A stretch of DNA of 64,000 nucleotides from Spirodela intermedia (lineage: Eukaryota > Streptophyta > Magnoliopsida > Alismatales > Araceae), in assembly GCA_902729315.2 (NCBI GenBank), contig LR746268.1, positions 3,217,501 through 3,281,500 of the forward strand, given 5' to 3'. The translations under genes were made by a program, and so were the position numbers. Below are positions 15,601 through 27,000 of the stretch, piece after piece (positions within the stretch are counted from its first letter, which is position 1; each line of letters starts with the position of its first letter). The notes under the pieces were generated by a model. The model searched no databases. It worked only from the letters and a program-made list of their open reading frames with translations, and was not told the origin of the DNA.

Positions 15601-17589
15601 CATAAATGACAAGCTGACTTGTTTCACAGCAGTAATGAATCTCATAAGTCTACCCTGATGAGCAATTTATAGATTCACCCGCTCATTCAAAACCGCACTG
15701 AACAATTGGATAATGGTTATTTTCTTACGGACAATAATTGCTTTTTTACAGGAAGTTAATGAAGTTTATGGATATATAATAATATGAAATGAAATTAAGC
15801 ACGATATCCACTTCCCTATTGGATTCTAATGAGGCTACAGGTGACTATCTCAGATACCAACCTCAGTAACAAATGACACTCTAGGGAACACTGATGACTT
15901 CTCTAAGAGCATTTCTTCTCTCTGGAGTTTACCTATTTTGGATGGTGGATTGTCGATGAGATCTCCTTGGATCCTTGTCAACTTAAATTGCCATATTCTC
16001 CTGTCATGGAAGAGTAATAGCTACAAGACTTTAACAGAAGTAATGTGATTACCACTACCAAAGCTAAGACTCCTTCCTTCAAGTTGGTGGATTCAATGTC
16101 TGATAAAATGAAATCCCACAGCATAGTTACCAGAAATTTCTAAAGAGACAAAGAGAAGCGATTTAGAGACAGAAGCGGATGCAGCCTGAATTTATCCATA
16201 TGAGGGCGGATGTTAATGTACTTAAAAGGAAGTAAAGGCTTTCCTTTGACAGATTGAAGGGGAATTCATTAGCATACCTCAAAGAAGAGCTGATTTGTTC
16301 CACATTGTGGGGAACTTTGTAATTATTTTTTTTATTTAGCTGCATTGGGTATTTGAATTATGCCTGCGATTCTTCTATGAACGAGTGGAGCAGTTAGGTG
16401 GTTAGTCTACGATGTGTTGACATTTTTTCTAGTAAAAATGAAGTTAAACAAGGGATGATGTTCCTAATTGGGTCTAATGAATGAGGAATAAATATTTCTA
16501 GTATTGAGCCCTCTAAGGAAATCACCTTTCAGTGAATATAGTCAAATGACATATTCATTTCTATATCCCAGCCGCCCATACTAGTTTAACACTGGTGAAC
16601 AGTCATTCAGATGTCTCTACCATTCCATGAGTATCAATTGTCGAATCCAACTGATTCTTCACTAGAAGATATTAAAAGGTATCAAAAAAAATACATACAA
16701 AAATATCTGATTAGTTAACACTTATCACAATTACTTTATTGATGCTTCTTGGTTCTCATGTTATGAGATAAAAGGTTATTAGCTTAAGTAGCAGTTTACC
16801 ACAAAAGATCCTCTTTACAAGGTTTCTTGTGGTCCAGTACCATCCGGAGATACAGACACAAGTTCCTTTCTTACTTTTTGATGTAATTTTTCTGATAATG
16901 TTCATAAAATATTCGCGAGCATTGAAAAAAATATATTTAATGGGTTATATAGGATTTTTAAGTTTTCATTAATTTCTCCCAGATGGGCGCACATGACGAA
17001 GACATAATCTTCCCTTCCACCAGGACAGAGAGAAGGCTGGAGAGAGGAAGAGACTGACCGTCCCTTTGAGCTTCATGGAGAGAACACTGCCTTTGCGGAC
17101 ACGTTCCCATGGCAAGGCAAACAGCATCCGGAGGCGAACCAGGAATCGCCTCCACCAGTCAAACTCCATCATCTTGAACTCTCCACTCGGAAACTCTTGC
17201 TTCCCCGCCGGGCCCCCGTTGCTCTTGTCAACATCAACAGCCACTCTCTCTGCATCGACACCAACGGCAGCAGCCGCACTACTGGCGGTACCATCAACAT
17301 CTCCTGATGAAGAACTGGCGATAGGAGGCGGGTCTTCTCCTTTCGCCTCATCAGTCGGCGAGGAGGATGAAAATGAGGATGAAGAAGAGGAGGCGGGTAG
17401 CACTCTCCATCGACGAGAGCATCCCAGGAAGGGTGACGGGGAGGAGCGAAGGAAGAGGTAACACGGAGCTGAAGGTGGCGGAGAACATCGGAACTGGACA
17501 GAAGAGGCAGCGACGAGGTGAACGCCCGCGGCTGCCGTTCGGTTTAGGGAGTGAAAGCAGTTGGGAGGGGATAACAGGAGTTTCGCCAT
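695..17589 (-). CDS. SPPA: Plastid signal peptide peptidase SppA (protease IV type), 5' part of gene
   Basis: Serine protease of peptidase family S49; plant SppA acts at thylakoid membranes and is known as a light-responsive protease. Nine coding exons are seen (minus strand, in order): 17589–17059, 15208–15025, 14454–14317, 13441–13271, 13184–13081, 6302–6235, 4511–4345, 3084–3015, 853–695. All join in frame at GT–AG borders, giving about 530 residues. The first ATG is 17589; the codons just upstream in frame are GTG. Residues 1–75 are Ser/Ala/Arg-rich and acid-poor, like a chloroplast transit peptide. The catalytic pair known from bacterial SppA is visible: Lys in RYKSAGD (about residue 303, exon 4) and Ser in VAASGGYY (about residue 502, exon 9). 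[13 protein letters not shown] is in exon 8. The frame ends at GSIGVVTGK, so roughly the last 150 residues lie beyond the left edge. Intron 5 (6303–13080) carries a copia element. Identity is secure; individual borders are slightly less so. Confidence 0.93.
6995..7274 (+). repeat. Left LTR of the 7–12.5 kb copia element
   Basis: A direct repeat of 12228–12505 of about 280 bp, starting TGTTGAAATACTG and ending AATTCAACA. It contains a TATA-like TATAAATAACAG near 7135, a likely element promoter. It differs from the right LTR by scattered substitutions and a 2 bp indel. Confidence 0.93.
7275..7286 (+). other. Primer binding site of the copia element
   Basis: TGGTATCAGAGC directly follows the left LTR. 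This is the usual plant copia primer binding site, complementary to the 3' end of initiator methionine tRNA, and it fixes the LTR boundary and element orientation. Confidence 0.9.
7500..12153 (+). pseudogene. Decayed gag-pol of the copia element
   Basis: Coding remnants run in copia order with stops and shifts between them. Gag pieces lie at 7620–8400 with a damaged CCHC knuckle near 8320–8370 (one Cys is Tyr). The protease motif VIDSGAIDH lies at about 8648, followed by GAG-pre-integrase up to 9113. Integrase pieces lie at 9535–10260, with the CELSKHTR zinc-region text and the TPQQN motif near 9900. Reverse transcriptase lies at 10740–11500, with the active-site box [13 protein letters not shown] at about 11298–11336. 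RNase H lies at 11560–12150, ending near HDRTKHVEI. Stops include ones near 8040, 9958, 10854, 11345, 11461 and 11803, so no intact polyprotein can be made. Confidence 0.88.
9116..9533. mobile_element. 418 bp insertion nested in the copia integrase region
   Basis: The integrase coding text breaks at about 9115 and resumes at about 9534. TAAGT occurs on both sides (9111–9115 and 9534–9538). Counting one copy as duplicated, the element reading frame continues exactly across the gap, which is strong evidence for an insertion with a 5 bp target duplication. The insert is AT-rich, starts with a (TA)n run, has no open frame and shows no clear TG…CA ends or terminal inverted repeats, so its class is unknown (small non-autonomous element or odd solo LTR). 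Confidence 0.7.
12218..12227 (+). other. Polypurine tract of the copia element
   Basis: The purine-rich stretch TTGAAGGAGAG runs directly into the right LTR, the expected plus-strand priming site. Confidence 0.65.
12228..12505 (+). repeat. Right LTR of the copia element
   Basis: Second copy of the LTR at 6995–7274, about 91% identical by eye. It ends CAACA at 12505 and is followed by GTCAA, which matches 4 of 5 bases left of the first LTR. Confidence 0.92.
15209..17058 (-). other. SppA intron 1, non-coding
   Basis: It starts GTCAGT after exon 1 and ends GGGCAG before exon 2. No open frame with recognisable protein text. Two stretches, about 15530–15660 and 16200–16320, share similar phrases (GTTAATGTACT, then ATTCATTAGCATAC, then AGCTGA(C/T)TTGTT), suggesting an old, diverged internal duplication. 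Confidence 0.55.
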
Positions 17590-18193
17590 CAACGCTCCCT
17601 TCACCACACCCCCTTTCTCTCTCTACTCCCTTCCCCCCTAGCTCCCTCTGTTTCTCTCTTCTCCTTCTCTTCCTCTTCTGGTTGGCGATGTCTCGCTCCT
17701 CGTCTCCAACCCCCGGCTCTCCCTCACCCCCGCCCACAGGAGGTGGACCGAAAGCCACGTCGTACATCTGTTGGTGGACTAGGCGGACCAGCCATGTCAT
17801 GGAGATCAATCCTCTAACCTTGACACCAAAGCCCATAGTCAGAAATCTTCCGCCAAACAAAGGTTTTGTTCATATAATCCATAATATGGGAACGCCCATC
17901 CCCCAAAATCCAATCTGCCAAGTTCCATGGGGATGTCGTGGAGGTTGAACTGTTAACTACCAGCCCCAAAACCCACACCAAAGAGGGCGTGGTAGGGTAG
18001 TTCAACCTATTAATCATAGAAGTAAATTGTAGGAACTAATGTGTAGTTTTAGAGTTTTACTTACCAAATAAGGAAATATGGGGAGCCATTTGAGTTATTG
18101 GAATCTTATTAAATGTAAGTCAGATGGAATTTCATGTATTATCAATTAAGTTATTTTTTTGTGAGTATGAGAAAAAAAAGGACATAATAATTG

Positions 18194-18280
18194 CCCATTG
18201 AATTATGTTCCTCTTTCCTTCCCTTGGTTGCACAATGATAGCCCTTCATACTTGATTATTCTATGTGTATAGGCATCGAT
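18194..18280 (+). repeat. Dispersed direct repeat, copy 1 (with 18835–18920)
   Basis: Both copies run CCCATTGA(A/G)TTATG, then CTCTTTCCTTCC, then TTGGTTGC, then AATGATA(A/G)CCCTTCATAC, then a TATGTG phrase. Similarity is roughly 80% by eye. The copies lie 641 bp apart, so this may be a decayed larger duplication or part of an unknown element. Confidence 0.6.
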
Positions 18281-18834
18281 CTCAGAATCCAAAATTGGTA
18301 ATTTCCCTTGAATTTCTCATAATCTTTTCAAGAAGCTTGTTGAAGAAACATCACTCCATGTCATGCATTTATCTTTAAAAACTTTGTTCAATTCTCATTT
18401 CTATAAGTCAACTATTTAAAATGATTTTCACTTTTCTCTCACTATCATAAATAGATGATATCAAGATGTTGAGTTCAATATTATGATGACTAACCTTAAT
18501 GAGGAATGAATTAGGTTATAGTCTACTTTTAGAGACATCAATGAAAATAGAACTCAAGAACAATCATTGGTGAAAATAGCACAAGCTAGATCGTTTAGCC
18601 TCTCCTCTTTGATTATTCTCAAGTCGTTATCAAGTGCTACTAACCCCACCTAATCCTAAAAAGGCCTTGTCACAAATATGGCAAGACTTAATGTGATAGC
18701 TCATATCTTAGATACACTATACTTGAAGCATCAACTTACCACTGGCCTAATTTCAATTCTATAATGGTTAAATTGAAGATAAACATTATTACAAGTCATA
18801 GTATCTTGAATATCAAATAAATTCAAATATAATA

Positions 18835-18920
18835 CCCATTGAGTTATGTCTCTCTTTCCTTCCATTGGTTGCGTAATGATAACCCTTCATACAAACATGA
18901 TTATCCTATGTGCATTAGGA
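18835..18920 (+). repeat. Dispersed direct repeat, copy 2 (with 18194–18280)
   Basis: Second copy of the repeat at 18194–18280, in the same orientation, with a few indels. Confidence 0.6.
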
Positions 18921-19346
18921 TCATCCTCCCTATTCTTCAGCTTTCTTCTATGAGGAAGGACATTTAGGCCATGAATTTGCGATTTTTAAAAAGCTTACAA
19001 GTCTAAGTTCAAGATGGTCCTTCTTGAAGGCATTTTCCAAAACTATAACTTTTGAGGAGACTTGAGCATGTGGAATCCATTTTATGTCATTTTGAGACTT
19101 GAATCATAAAAACAACTGAATTTAGTGTTGAAATCCATGACAAGTTGATTGATTCCATACAAACCTTTGACAAAAAAATGCAATTGATCTAACTATGTTG
19201 CACATTTTCTTGTTAATTTGGTGATGTGATTCACTTATTGCCAAGCTTACCTTCCTCATTTTGAGCATCATTTCGGTAGAAAAATGTAATATTGAAATTT
19301 TCCTTAGTGAGATCCATACAATAGTTGTGGAATTGATATATAATCT

Positions 19347-19403
19347 GATCAATATAGTGGTTATGAAAGTGATACATAATTTGAAACTAAATGGGAGGAA
19401 AAA
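19347..19403 (+). repeat. Direct repeat, copy 1 (with 20337–20393)
   Basis: Shares GATCAATA, GTGATACATAATTTGAAA and AAATGGGAG-type text with 20337–20393, nearly identical over about 57 bp. Confidence 0.65.
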
Positions 19404-20275
19404 ACAAGTATTTTTTAATGATCATAATAACATCTAGTAGTTAACTTATGATTGCCTCATTGATTAAAGAATAATTGAGGATTCAGCTATCATCAAATTT
19501 ATTGCATTAGAATAAAAAATTGTTGTTCCTCAAAATTTCTCCATAAAAGTATTGGGGTTTCAACAAAGTGCTTAGCTTCATATGATTGGTTTTAAATGGC
19601 ATACATTCAGTCAAAAGGTGAGATTGTCAATGTTTAATAGGATTTTTCTAATGCCACAAAGGGTTGATAGCCCAAATAAATCCACCTTTTGTGGTGATTT
19701 ATTTAAATCCACTTAGTGATGACTAATTGAGTCTTAGATCCACATCTCTACTCCCATTTTTTTTAATTCATTCATTGGGCCCATGCATTGTTTATTTTAA
19801 TTTCTTTTACATAATCATTCACAGTCTAAACCGATCCATCTTCCATCATGAGTAACCATGCTAGGTTGGAATCTATTAACAAGAACTTACGTTATATAAT
19901 TTCAGGAGAGCCATTTCTTTGTGGGGTATTTTGAGGAGTGCTTCCTTTACAACAACTACCACACTTAGTTTGTAGATTATAGTCTAAAAGAGGATTCAAG
20001 TTTCTCATTCTCTAATGGACTCTACAAGAGGGTAAGTCTAGCAAGACATCACAACATGTTCCCTCGCATAGCAAATATCTCCTCCCATAATTGGCTTAAA
20101 GACGCATTAAATGCATAAATTATGCTGTATATAATACTCCATTTAGTTAGTAATATTGTCAAACTATATGACGTGGCTACCAACTTACCAACGTAGGAAC
20201 GTGAGCCGCAAAATCACCATAGCTAGTTAGTGACTACCATAAGTGGGTTTTATATTATAAGTGAACATTATAAAA

Positions 20276-20495
20276 GGTAGTCTCGTATTATTTTTTTGGG
20301 AAAAAACCCCTCAACCAAATCACATTTCTTTAGTGGGATCAATAAAATGGTTATCAAAGTGATACATAATTTGAAACTAATTGGGAGTAAAAAGTGGTTG
20401 TTATATTATTAGTCTGTATTTAAAGTTTATAAATCAATAGAGGTAGTCTCGTATTTATTCATTTGCGTAAAAGCCCCTCCACTAAATCACATTTG
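20276..20495 (+). repeat. Pair of ~53 bp direct repeats
   Basis: GGTAGTCTCGTATT at 20276 and 20442 each lead into AA-rich text, CCCCTC and then AAATCACATTT. The two copies (20276–20327 and 20442–20495) are about 85% alike by eye and lie around the repeat at 20337. Confidence 0.6.
20337..20393 (+). repeat. Direct repeat, copy 2 (with 19347–19403)
   Basis: Same phrase as at 19347–19403, about 990 bp downstream in the same orientation. Confidence 0.65.
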
Positions 20496-21054
20496 AGTTT
20501 ATTATCATGTAAACATTTTATTTGTACTTTTTTTGCTTCCAAAACCTCTCCTTAGTTGGGATAAAATTCTCTCATTGGATAACTCCCTTCTACTGGGGGA
20601 TTTCACGAGCAGCCCCGAGGCAAAGTCGGCTCATTATTTATTGGTTCTATACAACGGTCGAGTTTTTACGAGGTTGCCCTGTCTCTGTTTAACCTTTTTT
20701 AAAAATAAATCATACTCGTCCCCGCCCCCCCTCTGTCAACCCCAATCTCGTTTCCTTGAGACTCATCCGACCACAGCCGCGGCGGAGTAAGCGGCGACGC
20801 GGGCGGCGTGTTGTTTCCATATCAGAGATTAGGTAGTCACTTTGGTTCTTCATGTCGCAGATTTAGTTCGGCGTTTCTGTTTCTGCAGACTGCAGATTTG
20901 GTTTCAGGGGGAGAACTGTGTGAGTCGGCTTTGTCTCCCGCTCGCTCTGCTTAGTTATTTTATTATTCTGTTAGAAAACCTTAGCTAAGTCGCCTGGTTT
21001 CTCTTCTTTAGCGTTTGTTCTGTTGCTTTTGTCAGTGTTCTAGCTTTTATCATC

Positions 21055-24000
21055 ATGGTGCGCCCTAAGGCATCCGGCTCCAAGAAGCCAAAACGTACTA
21101 ATGGCGTCGACTTCAAGGTATCATATATTTTCCTCACGTTGTCCTTCCTCATACTGCTTGCTTGTTTATCGCTATTGTTGCGCATGCCACTTGTGGGTTT
21201 TTTGCTTTTCTTTCTGTTTTTTCCGACTTGTGGGAGCGCAATGTAATATAACTATCACTGCAGAAAATTAAACGCAAGATTGGCCGGAAGTTGCCTCCGC
21301 CAAAGAATGCCACCAACACTCAAATCAAATCGAAGGGTATGGAAACAGGAGATCCTTTCCACAAATAATAGAGGGACATCTAACATTAGTTTTCTACTGT
21401 GCATAGAAGATTGTGATATTTGATTCTACTTCTGTGCAGCAATTGTTTTACCTGAGCAGAGCATGGTATCAGAGAGGACAGGCATGGCCGTTAACAGCAG
21501 GGGCCTGACATTGAAGGAGCTCCTTCAGCAGACATCACATCATAATGCAAAAACTCGTAAAGGTAGGAGACTATGTCTATTTCTCTCCAAATGCTTTATG
21601 TAAATGACATTTACATACTTGCCGAAAGTTTATTTTGCTCAAGGCTGAGAATATGTGTATTGAGAATGTGTCTGCTTACTTGTAAAATTAGTGGTCAATC
21701 TCATTTTCTTGGTATCGAAATATATGAGTAGCGACACAGGCTGGGAAGACTTAAAATGAGCCTAAAATTACCTGAGAATGTTCACACGAAGCAATTTTCT
21801 GTTTGTTTGAGTTCAAGTTTTCTATTGGATGCTACATAATCTTTTCTGCATTTTGATGAGTGTACATTTCCAGTGAGATATTCTTAGTTCGTAGTTTATA
21901 GTTTATATTTTGATCACTTTCAAATGATAGGAGATGCAGAATGGTCAGATATGACGTCGATTTTTTCTAGGCTTAAGAGCGAGTTATAATGTTGGCAACT
22001 TTTTATGCCGGCGTACTTAGAGTGGCAGCTTCCGATCTATACTTCACATATATTTCCAAATTTATCCAATCACATAAACATCTTCTTTAGGTACATTTTT
22101 CCATGTTTCAAAAATCTAGAGTGGTCACTTCGAATTATTGTTCATCCTGTATTCAAAACTATCTATCACTTCACATGGAAAGTAAGCAATTGCCGTAGCA
22201 GAGGGTTCTCTTTGTTATTCATTTGCTGTTGTTGTCATAATCCTGTAAAAGATATTCGTGAGTAGCAATTAGAAGTAAAGAGTTTGGGGAGGCCTGAAAG
22301 AGGGATAAAATTATTTGGTAGCTTGATTATATAAAGAAGCATGCAGAGGGCACAACTAGGTTGATTAGACATCAATAAAAAATTAGACAACTGTAAACAT
22401 TCAATTATGAAACAGGTCGGAATAATTGATAATAGAATTTTGACCATGTTTATTGTGGGTGTAAGTGGAGAATGTGACGGTCTTATAGATGTAAAATCAG
22501 GATAAGAAAAAGAATCTTCATCCTGTAAACACCTTTGCAGTACACGTTAGGCAGTAAAGGGAACGAAATGATTCTTCTTGGAAGAAATGGGTGGGCTAAT
22601 GTGTAGTCGATCTCAAATTGTTCATAAATGTGAACTGGTTATAGTGTCAATGGGGATTTTGGTTTGATAAGTCATATCTTAAATAACACCTGTCAGGATT
22701 TTCTTGCCTCAATCTGAAGGCATCGCAACATATATATCAACGATTCCACAAAAGGAGATCAAATTGGATCAATCCCTGGAGGCTTAGGCATAGGCAGAGA
22801 AAGCAGAAGCATAGGGGGAGGTTTTCTCAGGAGCAAAGAGGTGATAAAATGAGGGATGCATCTTCTCTTGAACTACTTGAGAGCTAGAAGATTGGGATAT
22901 CCCAACCTCATGTTCTAAATTCGTGCATGTCAAACTTCATCGTAAAATGGGGAGTGAGGTTGGAAGTGCATTAATGGAGTTTGTGATCTCGATTATAATT
23001 TTGGTTCGATAAACATATTTTCCAAATAATAGAAGAACATTGGTACTGTCCACTTTCGAGAGACGGTAGAGGAACATTTATAACTTGGAATGTGGTCAAA
23101 ATAAGGGCTATTTTTTTTTTCCTGGTAAACAAAACTGATAATTTATCTTGTGGAATTATATGATAGTTCCATGACGAGCTTATTTCGGTTCATAGCATTT
23201 TTATTTGACAGTTTGTTCAAACACGAACGTCAAATAAAACTACCGGAGGAAGAGATGAAGTTCAGTGCCAGAAAAGCAGTAATATTGAAGTTATATAAAG
23301 GAAAATTGTGGAGGAAGGGAATTGCTTTTTTTATTTTTACGTTTTGGAAAGTTGAATACTCACTTATTATCAAATAACGAAAGGACAGTATGCTGAAGGG
23401 TGCCATGACTGTCTAGGCCATACTGAGGTTGACATCCCCAAAATCTCGTGCCTTCCCTAGTTTCAAAAATCTCACCTAGCCTTCGTTTCTTGTAACCAAA
23501 TATTTTACCCGAGATTTCTTTTGAATTTGACCTCCTCACTCCTCTCCTATCTTATGATTAAAAGGACGTGCAGTAAAGATGCTAGGATTTTACGCTACCT
23601 TGAAAGGAAGTTGAAACTATTTATTAGAAATTGAGTTCCCTCACTACTGTCCTTTGAAAATAAAGCTTTTTTGTTAATTATCTCATGAGTCCTTAAGCTG
23701 GCTACCACAGGATTTGAAGCATGCAGAGTGTTCTTCCACTTTAAGGAGATATTATTGATGCTATCAGACATTGTATGCTTCTTCTATACTACTTCTGTTT
23801 AAGTACTTTCAATTGAAGTTCTAGATCCTCGATCCTGGTTTTTGGGACCACTAAGTAAACCTAAGTTTAAGGCTCTTAGAAATACCAGGATGAAAAACTA
23901 ATAGAGAGATGGTAACATATGACAAAACATAATGACAGTTGAGAAAGGTTATCCTAAGGGAGAAAAAGTATCCATAAAAATACAAAAAAAAGGTTATCTT

Positions 24001-27000
24001 GAAGGTATTTGAGAAATGGGAACAAAATAAAGAAGGCGTTTTATCTCATTAGTTGATGACGAGGAGCTAAAAAAAGATGGCGGTAAAGAAAATTTTTAGA
24101 TTTGATAAGATAATGGTAGAAAAGGGGCCAGATTTGGATGTAGGTGTGTTAAAGTGGCAATTAGAGACTTCTAAAGAAACGCAAGGAAGGTAAAGAGAGA
24201 GGGGAAAAAAAAACCTGAAGTTATTCTGATAAAGTTTGATGGATGCAAGGGTATTGTGGCTTGCTGCTGAATCGAAAGGACGCCCAAAAAGCAGTGGGAC
24301 AATTAAAGTGGGAAGAAAAAAGACAGACTGCATCCCTAATTAAATGTGGAGACAGGTAGGGTGTGGTCTGTTAACACAATAGTTCTTTTATATTAATGGA
24401 CAATTAGTTTTTGGTGACGAAACTGTTTGGGCAGGGGTGAATAATCATTATTTTCAAAAGCCTTCCAAATGATATTTGCCTACTTATGGATATAAGATGA
24501 AATTTTTTGAGGAACCTATTTTTAATGTTAGAATAACGTAGTAGAATAAAGCTTACGTAGGGCTCCATTTCTCCCATGAGATCTTTTAAGAGATTTGGAT
24601 TTCTTGCTTTCTCAGAGCTTTTCTAACACCCTAGTCTTCTTTTAGCATTGTGACCTAAACTTGTGATGCCTGTATCCTTTGCCATCTATTTCCTGAAAAG
24701 TGTAGTCAGGGCGTATTTATGAAGGTCTGTTGTACCAGCCAACCTTGATTCTTGCCTTCTGATTCATACTGGAATTGAAGGTCTGTAATTTACTTCCATG
24801 TTGGAAACTCAACAATGAAATAGAGTGAACCAAGTTAAAATTGTTATAAGTCGCCTGGAATGAGCATTTTTTGGGTTGGGCTATGCCTTTTGGATTCTTC
24901 TTCAGTTAGATGAATAGTGTAAAAGGAAACAAAGAAGACGGGGGACAGTAATGTTGCAGGCTGCAAAGAGAAGATAATTAGATGAGAAAGAGGGTTGAAG
25001 AGTGAATTGCATAGAGAAACGACAAGAGTACCGGCGTGGCAGGCCTTGCCATTGTGTGCTGGTGTCCAGCACTGCCCCTTGCCACGTCGGGTTGGTGAGT
25101 TCACATTATTTTTTAAGACACAGTTACATTATCTCGAGGTCTCTTTTTTCGTAGTTTACATGATCTAAAATGTTTACTCTTAGGTCTACCTCTCTTAATA
25201 TGAAAGACCAGACGCAAAATTCAAATTGCAATTGCAATAATCAGCATAATGGTGAAAAGGGGCTTACTGTGACTTGCTCTTAATTTTTTCCCAGACAGTA
25301 TCTAATGTGTAGAAGCACTGGCTTCAAGTCCCTCTTAGTCACATTAATTTAGTTTTACAGATTTTGATTTCAGACATTTCTTTGCAGATTATAAGGTGGG
25401 GCCTTCGGATCCTTTATGATGGTGATTGTTGTAGAGAGTATTTTGTGGGCTTAGTGTGCGAATTCTCGTAACTTGTTGAACAGTTTTTTATTTAAAGGAA
25501 GGATGGTAGTAAGATGTTGAAATTTCGTTTTCCTAAAGATGTTCTTTTCAAAGAAGAGTCTTTCATAACTTACAAATAAAATCAAGCTTTCTTTTATTCA
25601 TAGGTTTGGGATGTACGTCTTATATCTTATGATTTATATAAGTGATATAAGATGGATATTTGCTTTCATTATTGGTGACAGTTTATCTTTTATTACTTGC
25701 TTCTCGAGTGGAGGAGAATTTTTATATCTCCTGGTGGCGTTTGCCTTCTATCTGTGAAGTTCTCTGTTTAGTTGCTACTTTCGTATAAACTTTTCAATTT
25801 TCATGTTGCTGCCAACGAATTTTTTGCAATCTGAATGCAGTATGCTCTCTTTTGCCTCTCTTCTCTTTTGCAATCTGAATGCAGTATGCTCATTATATCT
25901 TGACATATCAGAGGTTCTTTTTTTTGATGGACGATGTTAAATTTTGACCTACATTGTCTTTTACTTTGGTGAAGTTGCTTTGACTGGCACACGGGATCTG
26001 CTTATCAAACATCCATCCGAGCTTAAACTGCACAAGGTTGCGGTAATTGAGAAGCTACGGGAGCGTATCTGTGACAGTGACAAGGCAGTCCGTGAAGTGC
26101 TGTATAACGTTTTGAAAACAGTGATATTCCCTCACATCAAGGAGGTATGTCTCAATCTTGACTTCATCATCGTAATCGTATTAATTATGGTGCATGCCAT
26201 TTCTTAGTGCCAACAATCTGTAGTTGGCAAGATTCTATCAAGGATCTGAATCTTATAAGCGTTCCAATTGCCTGTCCTACCTGAGTTCGTCTCTGTTAGG
26301 TTGCATGCAATTTTGGTAGCCTTGGATATTAAATGATTGGTGAAATGTATCCTTGTGTAGTCTAAGTTGGTGCATCTAGGGGGCGAAGCATAATAGTTAC
26401 CTAGTCTTTCGGAAGTGTCCACCATTGAGAGAAGTGGGCAAGTTTGATACGTGGATCATTTGATGGACATGAATTTTCTGAAGGAAAATTATTGATCAAA
26501 AGGTGAACGGAAATAAGCTCCCCAATTTGTAGCAATTAGAATCCATGTGACAAGGGCTAGAATTTAAGTGGATTGATGCGTGAGGATAACCCTGTCACTT
26601 CAGACAGCATATTTTAAAGTCATCTAAATCATTTGATTTCTAAAATTATAGAAGGGATTATTATCTTCTGGAAAAGTTGTCCCAATTTCATAAAGTGCTT
26701 TGACGTCCTTAACTAATACTTTTTTAGGCAGGATTTGATTCTGATCATTCATACCTAGTGTTATCTTGTTTATTTGTACTTGATATGTCCATGCCACGAT
26801 GTCCTTTCTTTGGCTCCATCTAATATGGTTGCTATGTATATTTAGTAAAATGTGGTTTACCACATTAGACAACAAATATTCTTTCTTCTTTGCTCATGTA
26901 AACTGTTAGTACTAAATTCTCATGAGTCTGTCAAATATATTTTTTGTAAAGATGTTTTCTGAGTATTTTATTCAGTGATGTTTGTCAGCTGCATTTATAC

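Larger units (their letters stand above)
17608..21054. other. Divergent spacer between SppA and TEX10/IPI1
   Basis: It holds the 5' regions of two genes that point away from each other. A pyrimidine-rich stretch at 17600–17680 (GA-rich on the minus strand) is probably SppA 5' UTR. From 18.0 to 20.5 kb the sequence is AT-rich, without a coding frame, and built partly of short, diverged repeats (listed separately). From about 20.58 kb it becomes GC-richer, as expected for the TEX10/IPI1 promoter and 5' UTR. No telo-box or site II element was evident near the TEX10/IPI1 start. Confidence 0.6.

Noticed and set aside
17590-17607. SppA start six codons upstream
   Set aside because: The codon at 17607–17605 is GTG, not ATG; the first ATG in frame is at 17589.
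17351-17948. Long open frames on both strands over the SppA 5' end (17351–17860 minus, 17367–17948 plus)
   Set aside because: They are GC-rich shadows of SppA exon 1 and its 5' region, low in complexity and without family likeness.
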